Below, piece by piece: positions 1-6,438 of a DNA stretch of 45,572 nucleotides. Source of the DNA: a virus; the IMG/VR virus record IMGVR_UViG_3300025941_000041, positions 1-45,572 of that record; one strand, written 5' to 3'. Both the position numbers and the translations under genes were made by a program. Position 1 is the first letter of the stretch. Each line of letters starts with the position of its first letter. Under the pieces are notes generated by a model. That model did not search any database. It saw only the letters and a list, made by a program, of their open reading frames with translations, and was not told the origin of the DNA.

Positions 1-87
1 CGCAGGTTCAGCGCCAAGCCACTGCTGCAGCAGTGGCTTGGCGCTGCTGGCTATGCTGCCCTCCTCCACACGGAGGAGGAAGCGTGA
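1..87 (+). CDS. 3' end of hypothetical protein (duplicate of the 45082-45510 gene end)
   Basis: This is an open frame with no start inside the window. It ends in the same C-terminal residues (QQWLGAAGYAALLHTEEEA) as the complete gene at 45082-45510. The first nine codons differ because the left end carries the altered palindromic bases, which shift the frame by two bases relative to the right copy. It should not be counted as a separate gene; the complete version at the right end is the better model. Confidence 0.6.
   Translation, partial: RRFSAKPLLQQWLGAAGYAALLHTEEEA
9..46. repeat. Perfect 38-bp palindrome at the left end
   Basis: Bases 9-27 are the exact reverse complement of bases 28-46. 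The corresponding place before the right-hand copy (about 45431-45469) is only an imperfect inverted repeat, with the same flanking bases further out (CGCAGGTTC in both). The left end therefore looks like a perfected version of a natural quasi-palindrome. This could be a fold-back assembly artefact or a template-switch variant. Confidence 0.8.
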
Positions 88-149
88 CCGTTTGTTCCGT
101 TCTCTGGCCCGCTGCCTTGCTGGCCTTCTTCCTGGCCGTGTGCTGCATA
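24..149. repeat. Terminal direct repeat, left copy
   Basis: These 126 bases are identical to the last 126 bases of the window. The rightward gene at 84-173 begins inside the repeat and is cut by the right end, so the two ends join into one continuous cluster. This is either an assembly overlap of a circular or circularly permuted genome, or a short physical terminal repeat; the sequence alone cannot separate these. Identity stops at base 23, where the left end differs from the sequence preceding the right copy. Confidence 0.95.
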
Positions 150-173
150 GCACGCCGATTTTTCGAGGAGTGA
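84..173 (+). CDS. Single-span membrane micropeptide, 29 aa
   Basis: The GTG start overlaps the upstream stop (GTGA), giving MTVCSVLWPAALLAFF and on to a positively charged end with RR before FFEE. Residues 5-23 form one hydrophobic helix, so the product should be a small inner-membrane peptide. The next gene starts 3 bases after its stop, with GAGGAG near this gene's end serving as ribosome site. The function is unknown. Another micropeptide of the same build lies one gene upstream (45001-45078). Size, overlap and hydrophobicity support a real gene; there is no recognisable family. Confidence 0.55.
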   Translation: MTVCSVLWPAALLAFFLAVCCIARRFFEE

Positions 174-176
174 CTG

Positions 177-377
177 ATGCCTGAACTAGATCAAACAATC
201 GTTGCCAACGATCCCGCGGGAAACCTTGTCGAATGGAATACTGACGCCGAAACAAAGCGACTGCTGACGCATTACAGGGACAATCCGACGCGGATCACGA
301 CGGCCGAAAGTATGCTCTCGTTTGTATGGCACGTCGGCGTGATCAGTGGGCGCATTGTGCGAAAGGATGCGGACTAA
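177..377 (+). CDS. Hypothetical protein, 66 aa
   Basis: The ATG lies 6 bases after a GAGGAG ribosome site, and the stop overlaps the next start as TAATG. The product is soluble and mixed in charge, with no cysteine pairs or membrane span. I do not recognise a family. It belongs to the rightward early cluster that crosses the contig junction. Coupled translation with both neighbours is the main support for the call. Confidence 0.7.
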   Translation: MPELDQTIVANDPAGNLVEWNTDAETKRLLTHYRDNPTRITTAESMLSFVWHVGVISGRIVRKDAD

Positions 378-580
378 TGGATAGCACCGAGTTCCGCGAA
401 TGGCTGGGTAGTGAACTCGCTACCCAACAGCTCTCCGCAGCTCTGGCGGAGAGTGAGGACGAGAAGCTCTGCTCTGCCTGCGGGGAGCCGATCACTGAAT
501 ACTTCAGCTACTACGGCGTCGAGGATGCCATGGAGCCGATGTGCTCCACCTGTGGCAGAGAGATATGGGGGATGGACTGA
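377..580 (+). CDS. Small zinc-finger protein, 67 aa
   Basis: The start ATG overlaps the upstream stop (TAATG). A longer frame opens further upstream, but the coupled start fits the cluster. The C-terminal half has CSACG and CSTCG motifs about 23 residues apart, a CxxC/CxxC arrangement typical of a treble-clef or zinc-ribbon fold. The N-terminal half looks helical. Its role is unknown; such small zinc proteins in phage early regions may bind DNA or host proteins. The stop overlaps the next start (TGATG). Confidence 0.7.
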   Translation: MDSTEFREWLGSELATQQLSAALAESEDEKLCSACGEPITEYFSYYGVEDAMEPMCSTCGREIWGMD

Positions 581-777
581 TGGAGCGACTGCAATTGTTC
601 GCCGAGACGTTTGGGATGATCGCCCACGAACAGGGCAAGCCGGCCATCCCCACCCTTGATATGAACCTGCCTGATCTTATCGGGAGCCTGCCGGTAGGCA
701 ATGGGGAGCCGATCCTGGATGCCTGGCTGCGTGGCTGGCATAAGGCCCGCCTACTGTCCACGCAAGGAGAGGACTGA
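580..777 (+). CDS. Hypothetical protein, 65 aa
   Basis: The start ATG overlaps the preceding stop as TGATG. The protein is soluble, with an amphipathic N-terminal helix and a Trp/Arg-rich C-terminal helix (DAWLRGWHKARLL). There are no cysteines and no recognised family. The next start follows its stop closely after an AAGGAGAGG ribosome site. Placement in a tightly packed early operon supports expression. Confidence 0.65.
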   Translation: MERLQLFAETFGMIAHEQGKPAIPTLDMNLPDLIGSLPVGNGEPILDAWLRGWHKARLLSTQGED

Positions 778-778
778 C

Positions 779-1075
779 ATGGAGCAGACACAAGTTACGC
801 CGGACCTGAACACCTACCAGATCAACGAGCACTGCCGCGATGGGTACCAGTGGCTGGATGAGTTTGAGACGGCGTTTAAACGGGCCTTCGTCTATAACCC
901 TCTGCTCGCCAAAGCGTGCGAAGGGCTGATGGAACAGATGAAGGAGGCCCACGGCCGGCTGATGGATCGCTGCCCCGTCCTCTGCGGCCAGGACATGGGC
1001 TTCGTGGAAACCTGCCAGTGCTGGCGGTGTACCTTCTGCGATGAGTGTGATCCGTTCTCCGACGAGCCGACATGA
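779..1075 (+). CDS. Cysteine-rich C-terminal hypothetical protein, 98 aa
   Basis: The ATG at 779 follows the ribosome site AAGGAGAGG by seven bases, deciding this start over an upstream in-frame one. Residues 15-65 look helical. The tail has eight cysteines, including CPVLC and CQCWRCTFCDEC, suggesting zinc binding. No family is recognised. The stop overlaps the next start as ATGA. Confidence 0.7.
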   Translation: MEQTQVTPDLNTYQINEHCRDGYQWLDEFETAFKRAFVYNPLLAKACEGLMEQMKEAHGRLMDRCPVLCGQDMGFVETCQCWRCTFCDECDPFSDEPT

Positions 1076-1287
1076 GTACCGTGGCACCCAGACGCAGAAC
1101 AACAAAGCTTACCGTCACCGAGATGGCCGCGGCAAAAGGGGTCAATACCTCGGCCATCCGTCACGCCATCCGCCGGGGTCAGCTCCCCGCCGTCAAGGTC
1201 GGGAAGACCTGGCTGATTAGCAAGATGGATGCGGAAGCGTGGCAGCAGAAGAATACGTGGACGGGCAAGAAGGGGGACACAGAATGA
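1072..1287 (+). CDS. Helix-turn-helix DNA-binding protein (excisionase/MerR-like), 71 aa
   Basis: The sequence has the winged helix-turn-helix pattern of small excisionase-type proteins: LTVTEMAAAKGVNTSAIRHA, then a basic turn (IRRGQLPAVKVGKTWLI) and a tail ending in charged residues. Proteins of this family bind DNA as recombination directionality factors or small repressors. It starts by ATGA overlap with the upstream gene. It lies one gene before the convergent serine recombinase, so a role as excision cofactor or regulator is reasonable but inferred. Confidence 0.75.
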   Translation: MSTVAPRRRTTKLTVTEMAAAKGVNTSAIRHAIRRGQLPAVKVGKTWLISKMDAEAWQQKNTWTGKKGDTE

Positions 1288-1523
1288 AAACTGTTATGAC
1301 ACTAGACGGAGCCGCCCGCGCTCGACAGGTATTTGCCGTTGTGCGAACCGTCAGCCAATACAGCGAAGCGCAGCTCACGAAAGTCGAAGGGTTCGACGAC
1401 CGCTTCTGTATCGAGCTGCCGACCAACTATGGACAGGCAGAGGTTGACGCTCTGTACCACTATGCCAGCGGCGTGTTTGACGCACTCATTACAGTCGGTG
1501 CATTGGCTGGCCGATTAGACTGA
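1284..1523 (+). CDS. Hypothetical protein, 79 aa
   Basis: The start overlaps the previous stop (ATGA) and translates as MKTVMTLDGAARARQVFAVV. The protein looks soluble, with a possible alpha/beta arrangement; the C-terminal helix GVFDALITVGALAGRLD is amphipathic. No family is recognised. It is the last gene of the early rightward cluster and faces the convergent recombinase gene, with an inverted repeat between them that may end both transcripts. Confidence 0.65.
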   Translation: MKTVMTLDGAARARQVFAVVRTVSQYSEAQLTKVEGFDDRFCIELPTNYGQAEVDALYHYASGVFDALITVGALAGRLD

Positions 1524-1529
1524 CCGCTG

Positions 1530-1575
1530 CCGGGTAGCTGTCCTCCTGTTCTTGATCGCAGGGACAGCTACCCGG
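1530..1575. terminator. Inverted repeat between convergent genes (bidirectional terminator, or recombinase-related site)
   Basis: CCGGGTAGCTGTCC at 1530-1543 pairs perfectly with its complement at 1562-1575 around an 18-base loop. The right arm contains the stop codon of the recombinase. There is no long T-run, so a bidirectional terminator is likely but not certain. Because it abuts the serine recombinase gene it could also be part of an attachment site, although those usually have shorter imperfect dyads. Confidence 0.55.
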
Positions 1576-3073
1576 TAAGCCATCCCTGCCCTACCACGGC
1601 TATCGTGACGGCGTAAGCCTTCCCCTCCTTCCGCCGCGTGACCGTTATCTCCGCCGCCAGCGTGTTGACCAAGAGCCTTCTCCCCTCGTCTCCCACCCGC
1701 TCCCACAGCTCATCAAACTCCGCTCCCTGGATCATCTGGGGCCATAGCTCGATCAACTCCCGCATGTCTCCAGTGTCCGGCGCTATCGCAAGGGACCGCG
1801 CCGCCATTTCCCTGGCCTGCCTCAAGTCCGCTACCACCTTCCGCTCAACTGCCACGAGGGCTTCCTGCTGCTCAGCCTGGGCTTCGGCCCGCTGCTCCAT
1901 CACCCATTCCAACTTCCGCTTCGCCTTCGCCACCTCCGCGGTCCAGTCCGGCCCTGCCGCTGCCTCGCTGGTGCCCCTCTCCGCCGCTATCAGGAGATCC
2001 AGGAGGCGAGGGGCTGCAAGGGTCCGCCTGACGAACCCCTTCGCTTCCTGGTGGACGAGAGAACGTGCTATGAAAGGCCGAGGGCTGGTAGCGGTGGACA
2101 GCTCGTAGGTGGGCACGCTGCCCTCCCGGTGGCTTTTAGCTGAGCCGAGCCGAACCCTGCCCTCGTGACCCGCGAACCTGAGCCGATCCTTGCACCAGCC
2201 ATCGGGGCTGCCTGTCTTCGCCCGCTCTTTGTTCCGCCGCGAGAGCACCGACTGCAGCCGCTCCCATTCCTCGCGGCTGATCGCGGCCGGATAGTCGCCG
2301 GGGCTGTCGGGCCATACCCATTCCTCGCGGGGCAGGTAGCGCAGGGTCCGGGTGCCGGGCCGATAGTCCACGGTCCTGGCGGGCCAGCCGCAGATGGTGG
2401 GCGAGGTGAGAGCGCGGTATAATTTCGTCCGAGGCACGCCGTACTTCTCGACCAGACGACGGAGGCTCATGTGAAACGCATCGTTGATTATCGCCTGAAG
2501 GACGGGAAATTCGACGGGGTGTGGAATAGGCACCTTCTGCCGCCGATCCCATTCATAGCCGAATGGCACGGAACCATTGCGGACGCGGCCCTGGCGAACG
2601 TGCAGACGGCGCGTGTGCGCTACCCGTTCGCGGAACTTGTTCAGATAGTGGTGAGCGAGGGCTCCTCTGACCTCAGTCAGGAGCAGCTCATCGGCGACGG
2701 AGAGATCGACCCAGCCGCCTGGTGTTCGTATCCGAACCGCCTTGTTTATGAACAGATCCTGAATGAGACCGCGCTCGGAGAGACTGCCTCGGCTGATGCG
2801 GTCGACATCCATCACGTAGAGGACGGCACCTGCTGAACCGGTCGACACGCAGGCGTCAGGCAATGCACGAATGAGCGCCAGTAGTGCCTGAAACTGCGGT
2901 CGACGACTGAGCCGCTCCCCGCTCATCAACTCCTCGCAGACGTGGGCTATCTCTACCCCGTCCTTCGCTGCCAGATCGCAGAGAATGGCCCGGTGCTTCG
3001 AGAGCGCGTCGGGATCGTCCTCTTCCGCCCGGCTCTTTCGCAGCAGCATGAAACAGGGCCTATCGGGAAGCAT
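1568..3073 (-). CDS. Large serine recombinase (integrase), about 501 aa
   Basis: The N-terminal resolvase domain has the nucleophile region CFMLLRKSRAEED followed by LSKHR, and the catalytic motif DVDRISRG about 100 residues later. A recombinase domain follows (NGSVPFGYEW, then PVEFPVLQAIINDAF), then a long coiled coil (AEVAKAKRKLEWVMEQRAEA). Proteins of this family catalyse site-specific integration and excision through a serine-DNA link. I chose ATG 3073, just before the first beta strand; starts at 3133 or 3049 are possible because no strong ribosome site is visible. Oddly, the zinc-ribbon region between recombinase domain and coiled coil has no CxxC pair (a single cysteine in DGWCKD). It marks the phage as temperate. 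Confidence 0.9.
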   Translation of the reverse strand: MLPDRPCFMLLRKSRAEEDDPDALSKHRAILCDLAAKDGVEIAHVCEELMSGERLSRRPQFQALLALIRALPDACVSTGSAGAVLYVMDVDRISRGSLSERGLIQDLFINKAVRIRTPGGWVDLSVADELLLTEVRGALAHHYLNKFRERVAHTRRLHVRQGRVRNGSVPFGYEWDRRQKVPIPHPVEFPVLQAIINDAFHMSLRRLVEKYGVPRTKLYRALTSPTICGWPARTVDYRPGTRTLRYLPREEWVWPDSPGDYPAAISREEWERLQSVLSRRNKERAKTGSPDGWCKDRLRFAGHEGRVRLGSAKSHREGSVPTYELSTATSPRPFIARSLVHQEAKGFVRRTLAAPRLLDLLIAAERGTSEAAAGPDWTAEVAKAKRKLEWVMEQRAEAQAEQQEALVAVERKVVADLRQAREMAARSLAIAPDTGDMRELIELWPQMIQGAEFDELWERVGDEGRRLLVNTLAAEITVTRRKEGKAYAVTIAVVGQGWLTG

Positions 3074-3186
3074 CGTTACTGCCACAATTACACCGGGGGA
3101 ACATAGAGACTGACGATGAGCAATCGAGGGCATTATGAAGCAAGCAGACCCCGCGTGGGCTACCGTCGTGGAGGAACTCCGTCGCC

Positions 3187-3705
3187 TTATCCATACCGCT
3201 CGGCCCACTGGATCACCGCCCGAGCAATTACCCGCTCCTGCTCCTCCGAGAGCTGATCCCACAGCCGATCAAACAGTTGTGAGGCAGCCCGCCTGACCTC
3301 CTCACGCAGGGCCGCGTCCCGGCCGGCCAGCGCTGCCCTGCCACCCTCCGACACCTCGCCCCCCGTGACCGTTTCCATCGCCTCGACCATACTTCGTCCT
3401 TGCATCAAGAGCCTGGTGGCTCGCACCAGGAGCGTCTCTAGCTGCCGGTCTACGAGATGGTTGGGCATCACCTCCAGCAAGGGCTTCCCCTCGTCCCCCA
3501 GCGCCTCCACGAGCCGTTCCACATCCTTCCCCTCGGGAGCCCGCTCACCTCGATACCAGCGGTTCAGCGTGGCATAGCTCACCTTCCACCCGCTCCCGTT
3601 CACCTGCTCCTTGAACTCCGTCAGGTTCAATCCTTTTCGGATTAACGCCTGGCGGAATGCCTTCGACATCCCGTCCCGATAGTGCTGATCCTGCTTCACT
3701 CTCAA
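3187..3705 (-). CDS. Helix-turn-helix regulator, probable lysogeny repressor, 172 aa
   Basis: A TTG start is supported by AGGAGGG seven bases upstream. Residues 14-60 fit an XRE-like fold (FRQALIRKGLNLTEFKEQV, then YATLNRWYRGERAPEG). The remainder is helical, probably for dimerisation. It lies upstream of the recombinase on the same strand and is divergent from the small gene at 3839, the usual arrangement of a phage immunity switch. A repressor role is inferred from this position. An extended -10 (TGCTATTCT) lies just upstream. Confidence 0.75.
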   Translation of the reverse strand: MRVKQDQHYRDGMSKAFRQALIRKGLNLTEFKEQVNGSGWKVSYATLNRWYRGERAPEGKDVERLVEALGDEGKPLLEVMPNHLVDRQLETLLVRATRLLMQGRSMVEAMETVTGGEVSEGGRAALAGRDAALREEVRRAASQLFDRLWDQLSEEQERVIARAVIQWAERYG

Positions 3706-3724
3706 GCTACTGCCCTCCTATCGG

Positions 3725-3733
3725 AGAATAGCA
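3725..3733 (-). promoter_or_regulatory. Leftward promoter, extended -10, for the regulator gene
   Basis: On the minus strand TGCTATTCT matches an extended -10 (TGn followed by TATTCT at 3730-3725). The ribosome site and TTG start of the regulator follow within about 20 bases, so the leader is very short. No good -35 hexamer is visible. A short dyad, ACAA-ATG-TTGT at 3733-3743, overlaps its upstream edge and could be an operator. Confidence 0.45.
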
Positions 3734-3770
3734 CAAATGTTGTATTTTCGTCCATTGTCGATTAACCCGA

Positions 3771-3799
3771 TTGACGGCGCAAATCTATATAGGTATACT
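3771..3799 (+). promoter_or_regulatory. Rightward sigma70-type promoter
   Basis: TTGACG (3771-3776) and TATACT (3794-3799) are separated by exactly 17 bases. It drives the small helix-turn-helix gene at 3839 and probably the following replication genes. The same -35 hexamer and spacing recur at 38672-38644 (minus) and 43943-43971 (plus). Confidence 0.8.
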
Positions 3800-3838
3800 C
3801 AACTCGTAACCCGAATATTCACGGAGGGAAATCCGACG

Positions 3839-4060
3839 ATGGCGAAAAATGCAAACTTCATCCGTCTGTGGGAGCAGGTCCACGGCCCCCGCCGTGAGTT
3901 CATCCGCGACTACCGCAAGCGGGGCGAGACCCGCCGATCCGCCGCTCGCCGGGCCGGCGTTGACCATCAGACACTCGCCGGCTGGGAAGACGAGCTGGGC
4001 CTGGTCCTGGAGCCCCGCTTCGCTGACGAGATGCTTGAATTATCGGCAAGCAAGGGCTGA
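3839..4060 (+). CDS. Small helix-turn-helix protein (Cro-like position), 73 aa
   Basis: The ATG is preceded by GGAGGG ten bases upstream and by a strong promoter, which decides this start over a longer upstream frame. The protein is basic at the N terminus (RREFIRDYRKRGETRRSA), followed by a helix-turn-helix-like stretch ARRAGVDHQTLAGWEDELGL. It is divergent from the putative repressor, the position of a Cro-type antirepressor or early regulator. The fold is seen; the role is inferred. Confidence 0.7.
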   Translation: MAKNANFIRLWEQVHGPRREFIRDYRKRGETRRSAARRAGVDHQTLAGWEDELGLVLEPRFADEMLELSASKG

Positions 4061-4075
4061 ACACGGAGGGTTCAC

Positions 4076-4225
4076 ATGGAAAAGACGGAGGTCCCTGACC
4101 TCTCGGAGATGGCCCGCCTGGTCCTGCCCGAGCTGCGCCGAATTCTCAAGGAGAGACACGATGAGCGGGAGGCCACAGAACACAATCGAAAAGATCCTCT
4201 CCCGAATAGAGAAGATCCCAGATAG
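4076..4225 (+). CDS. Short protein truncated by the HNH gene, 49 aa
   Basis: The ATG has a clear GGAGGG site. The first 30 residues (MEKTEVPDLSEMARLVLPEL and on to RRILKERHDE) look like a normal helical small protein, but the frame then runs 65 bases into the HNH gene and ends in a low-quality tail (HNRKDPLPNREDPR). I infer a resident gene whose 3' part was replaced or cut by insertion of the endonuclease gene. Confidence 0.45.
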   Translation: MEKTEVPDLSEMARLVLPELRRILKERHDEREATEHNRKDPLPNREDPR

Positions 4226-4592
4226 CTGTTGGATCTGGACTGGAGGCGTTCACCCCTGCGGCTATGGGACGGTTGGCTACCTGGGGAGAAATCACTATGT
4301 TCACCGGCTGGTTTACGAACAGCTCGTATGGCCGGTAGGCGAAGGGCTTGAACTGGATCACCTGTGTCGGAACAAAGTCTGCTGCAATCCCCTGCACCTG
4401 GAAGAAGTGACCCACGCGGAAAACTGCCGCAGAGGAAATGCAGGGCTCTACATGCGGGTCAAAACGCACTGTGTCCGAGGGCACTCCTTTAATGAAGGAA
4501 ACACCCGATGGCACCAGGGCTTTCGACGCTGCCGAAAGTGTGCGATTATCGCTACCCGCCACTACAGAGCGAGGAAGAAAGCCAATGCCTGA
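4161..4592 (+). CDS. HNH endonuclease, 143 aa
   Basis: The HNH_3-type core is clear: WIWTGGVHPCGYGTVGY, then VHRLVYEQL, then ELDHLCRNKVCCNPLHLEEV and THAENCRRG. A C-terminal zinc module follows (KTHCVRGHSF, NTRWHQGFRRCRKC). Enzymes of this type nick or cut double-stranded DNA and often act as free-standing homing endonucleases. The ATG follows AAGGAGAG. The gene overlaps a probably truncated upstream gene, consistent with mobility. Its zinc module is repeated twice in the larger endonuclease at 28063-28830, so the two are relatives. Confidence 0.88.
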   Translation: MSGRPQNTIEKILSRIEKIPDSCWIWTGGVHPCGYGTVGYLGRNHYVHRLVYEQLVWPVGEGLELDHLCRNKVCCNPLHLEEVTHAENCRRGNAGLYMRVKTHCVRGHSFNEGNTRWHQGFRRCRKCAIIATRHYRARKKANA

Positions 4593-4905
4593 CAAGTTTC
4601 CAGTCATTCCCCTGCTTACTGGGGGCAGAGTCTACTCCGTCCGGTCCAAGTCAGTGCAAGGAGCGAGGCATGTCACGGACCTTTCAAGGGCCACCTGCAC
4701 CTGTCTGTTTGCTTCTTTCAACCGGGGCACAGAGAAACTCTGCGAGCACCAGCAGTTGGCGGTTGAGTGGGAGAGTGAAGTCTCCGAGCTTCAGGAGAAG
4801 ATGCCCGCTGTCACGGCCCGCCTGCAGACGGAGCGCACCGGAGAGAAGCACCTGCCCCGCGTGCCGGAGATGACGGACGACGAGCTGCGGAGCGTGTTCT
4901 CGTGA
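4585..4905 (+). CDS. SWIM-type zinc-finger protein, 106 aa
   Basis: The start ATG overlaps the end of the HNH gene. Residues about 20-55 contain CTC, then CEH after eleven residues: the CxC-x(n)-CxH signature of SWIM zinc fingers, preceded by the usual beta strands (GRVYSVRSKSVQGARHVTDL). SWIM domains bind DNA or proteins and occur in SNF2 helicases, transposases and RecA-paralogue partners. Downstream is a helical acidic tail. Proximity to the Rad52-like gene suggests a recombination role, which is inference. Confidence 0.75.
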   Translation: MPDKFPVIPLLTGGRVYSVRSKSVQGARHVTDLSRATCTCLFASFNRGTEKLCEHQQLAVEWESEVSELQEKMPAVTARLQTERTGEKHLPRVPEMTDDELRSVFS

Positions 4906-5099
4906 CGGTCGGCCAGAAGGTGCTGTGGAACTGCCGGCCGCGAGTGCTGATCCCGGTCGTCGTTGCTGAAGTCACGCTGGACCGGGTGAAGATCAGGATA
5001 GGCCCTGGCGGGGAGGGCGTTGTCAGGTGGGTGGCCCCCGGAAAACTCATCCCACTGCCCGGAGAGAAGTCAGGTGGTACTGTTGGACGAGGAAGCTGA
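4902..5099 (+). CDS. Small beta-rich hypothetical protein, 65 aa
   Basis: The GTG start overlaps the previous stop (GTGA). The sequence (GQKVLWNCRPRVLIPVVVAEV, TLDRVKIRIGPG, RWVAPGKLIPL) alternates beta strands like a small SH3-like barrel. No family is assigned. The next gene starts inside its 3' end. Confidence 0.6.
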   Translation: MTVGQKVLWNCRPRVLIPVVVAEVTLDRVKIRIGPGGEGVVRWVAPGKLIPLPGEKSGGTVGRGS

Positions 5100-5331
5100 G
5101 GATCGAGAGGTTCTAGTCCTGGCGGTGGATGGCTGGACCCGCGTAAGAATGCTCCGCCAGTTGATCCAGTTCGAGCGGGTGGTCGCGAAGCTGGAACAGG
5201 CGTCGTTGACAATGCCCATCCGCCAGATGTGCGTCGAGGCCAGGGCGCTGGCAATCACGCTGCAGAAGTGGCTGCGCGAGGCGGTCCCGCCAGCCGGGTT
5301 CGTCGAGGTAGGAGAGAGCGAGGAAAAGTAG
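5074..5331 (+). CDS. Hypothetical helical protein, 85 aa
   Basis: The GTG at 5074 follows GGAGAG by seven bases and is preferred over an ATG at 5020 deep inside the upstream gene. The protein is mostly helical (MLRQLIQFERVVAKLEQASL, EARALAITLQKWLREAV) with an acidic N terminus. No motif is recognised. A hairpin follows the stop, so this may close the first part of the operon. Confidence 0.6.
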   Translation: MVLLDEEAEDREVLVLAVDGWTRVRMLRQLIQFERVVAKLEQASLTMPIRQMCVEARALAITLQKWLREAVPPAGFVEVGESEEK

Positions 5332-5333
5332 AA

Positions 5334-5359
5334 AGCCGGCCCCCCAAGAGAGGCCGGCT
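5334..5359 (+). terminator. Hairpin after the 85-aa gene
   Basis: AGCCGGCC (5334-5341) and GGCCGGCT (5352-5359) form an 8-bp GC-rich stem with a ten-base loop, just after the stop at 5331. No T-run follows, so termination would be partial or factor-dependent. About 90 bases without a gene separate it from the Rad52-like gene; no convincing promoter is visible there. Confidence 0.45.
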
Positions 5360-5449
5360 GCCCGGTAGTCAGTCACACGGTAATCCCACGAGTGAATTAT
5401 TGCGTAGCAATGTAGCGTTTGTCAACCTGATGGTTAAGGAGAGAACCTG

Positions 5450-6196
5450 ATGTCCTTACTATGGCCGGTCAACTGGAGTGAAGAGATCCAGCAGAAGCTG
5501 CTTGCCCCGTTCCCTGACGAGATGATCGAGGTTCGGGAGGGCAAGTTCTTCTACGTGGACGCCCGCGCCGTCCAGAGCCGCCTCGACGAGGTGGTGGGGC
5601 CGGCGAACTGGAGCTTCGACTATTCAGTGTTGCACGCGGAGCAGGGCGGCGTCGGCATCAAGGGCTGCCTCACCGTCCTCGGCGTCACCAAGTGTGATGC
5701 CGGTGAACACTGGCGGGCCTCCGACCGGGACAAGATCGAGGTGTTCAAGGCCGCCGTCAGCGATGCCCTGAAGCGCGCCGCTGTCCACTTCGGCGTGGGC
5801 CGCTACCTCTACGAGCTGGAGGTCGCCCGCGCCGGGAAGATGACCCAGGCCGAACGAGACGCAGCGGCCAGGAAGGCCGGCTATACCGGCGACCCCGAGG
5901 TTCACGACCTGCCCTGCTCCGTCTGCGGTGCTGACGTGGACATTGACCTGGCCCGCAAGTGCCAGCGCACCTACGGGGGCCGCGTCTTCTGCGTCCGGCA
6001 CAAGGCCGAGCTGGACGAGGGCGTGAAGGCACAGACCCCGGCCTCGTTCTGCTGCGAGTGCGGCGATGAGGTGACGGACCCCCGCGTGCCGCCGATCAGC
6101 CTGCAGAAGTTCGGAGCGGTCTACTGCGTCCCCTGCGGCAAGGCGAAAGCGATGCAGGAGAAGGCTCGCATCCCGGCAGGGACTATAGCGGGCTAG
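5450..6196 (+). CDS. Rad52/Rad22-family single-strand annealing protein with C-terminal zinc ribbons, 248 aa
   Basis: Residues 10-125 match the Rad52-type annealing fold: LLAPFPDEMIEVREGKFFYV, then VVGPANWSFDYS, GCLTVLGVT, and the signature helix KAAVSDALKRAAVHFGVGRYLY. Such proteins coat single-stranded DNA and anneal complementary strands in phage recombination and replication. The C-terminal half adds two cysteine clusters (CSVCG and CVRH; CCECG and CVPCG), unusual for the family. The start follows AAGGAGAG. It precedes the primase-helicase and lies in the same operon as RusA, forming a recombination set. Confidence 0.85.
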   Translation: MSLLWPVNWSEEIQQKLLAPFPDEMIEVREGKFFYVDARAVQSRLDEVVGPANWSFDYSVLHAEQGGVGIKGCLTVLGVTKCDAGEHWRASDRDKIEVFKAAVSDALKRAAVHFGVGRYLYELEVARAGKMTQAERDAAARKAGYTGDPEVHDLPCSVCGADVDIDLARKCQRTYGGRVFCVRHKAELDEGVKAQTPASFCCECGDEVTDPRVPPISLQKFGAVYCVPCGKAKAMQEKARIPAGTIAG

Positions 6197-6276
6197 TTCT
6201 CCGCCCCAGTTTTCCATCCACTGCCCCCGGCGCCGCGGTCTGACGCCGGCGGGCTAATACCACAGGACCGAAAAAA

Positions 6277-6438
6277 GTGAAAGTGGACCGTGCAACCTAC
6301 GTGTTGCTGACCAGTCTTCGCAACTGCGCTATCTGCGGCGTGAAGCTGACGAAGCAAGAGAAGCACGAGAGTGTGAGCCGATACGAGACGCTGCTGTGCA
6401 AGCGCCACCAGCAAGAGCGAGCGGAGGGGGAGAGGTGA
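6277..6438 (+). CDS. Small zinc-binding protein, 53 aa
   Basis: GTG start, then MKVDRATYVLLTSLRNCAIC. It has CAIC at residues 17-20 and CKRH at 41-44, a CxxC/CxxH zinc site. The stop overlaps the GTG start of the primase-helicase, so translation is coupled. No strong ribosome site is present apart from an A/G-rich tract. A cofactor of the replication protein is possible, but there is no direct evidence. Confidence 0.6.
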   Translation: MKVDRATYVLLTSLRNCAICGVKLTKQEKHESVSRYETLLCKRHQQERAEGER

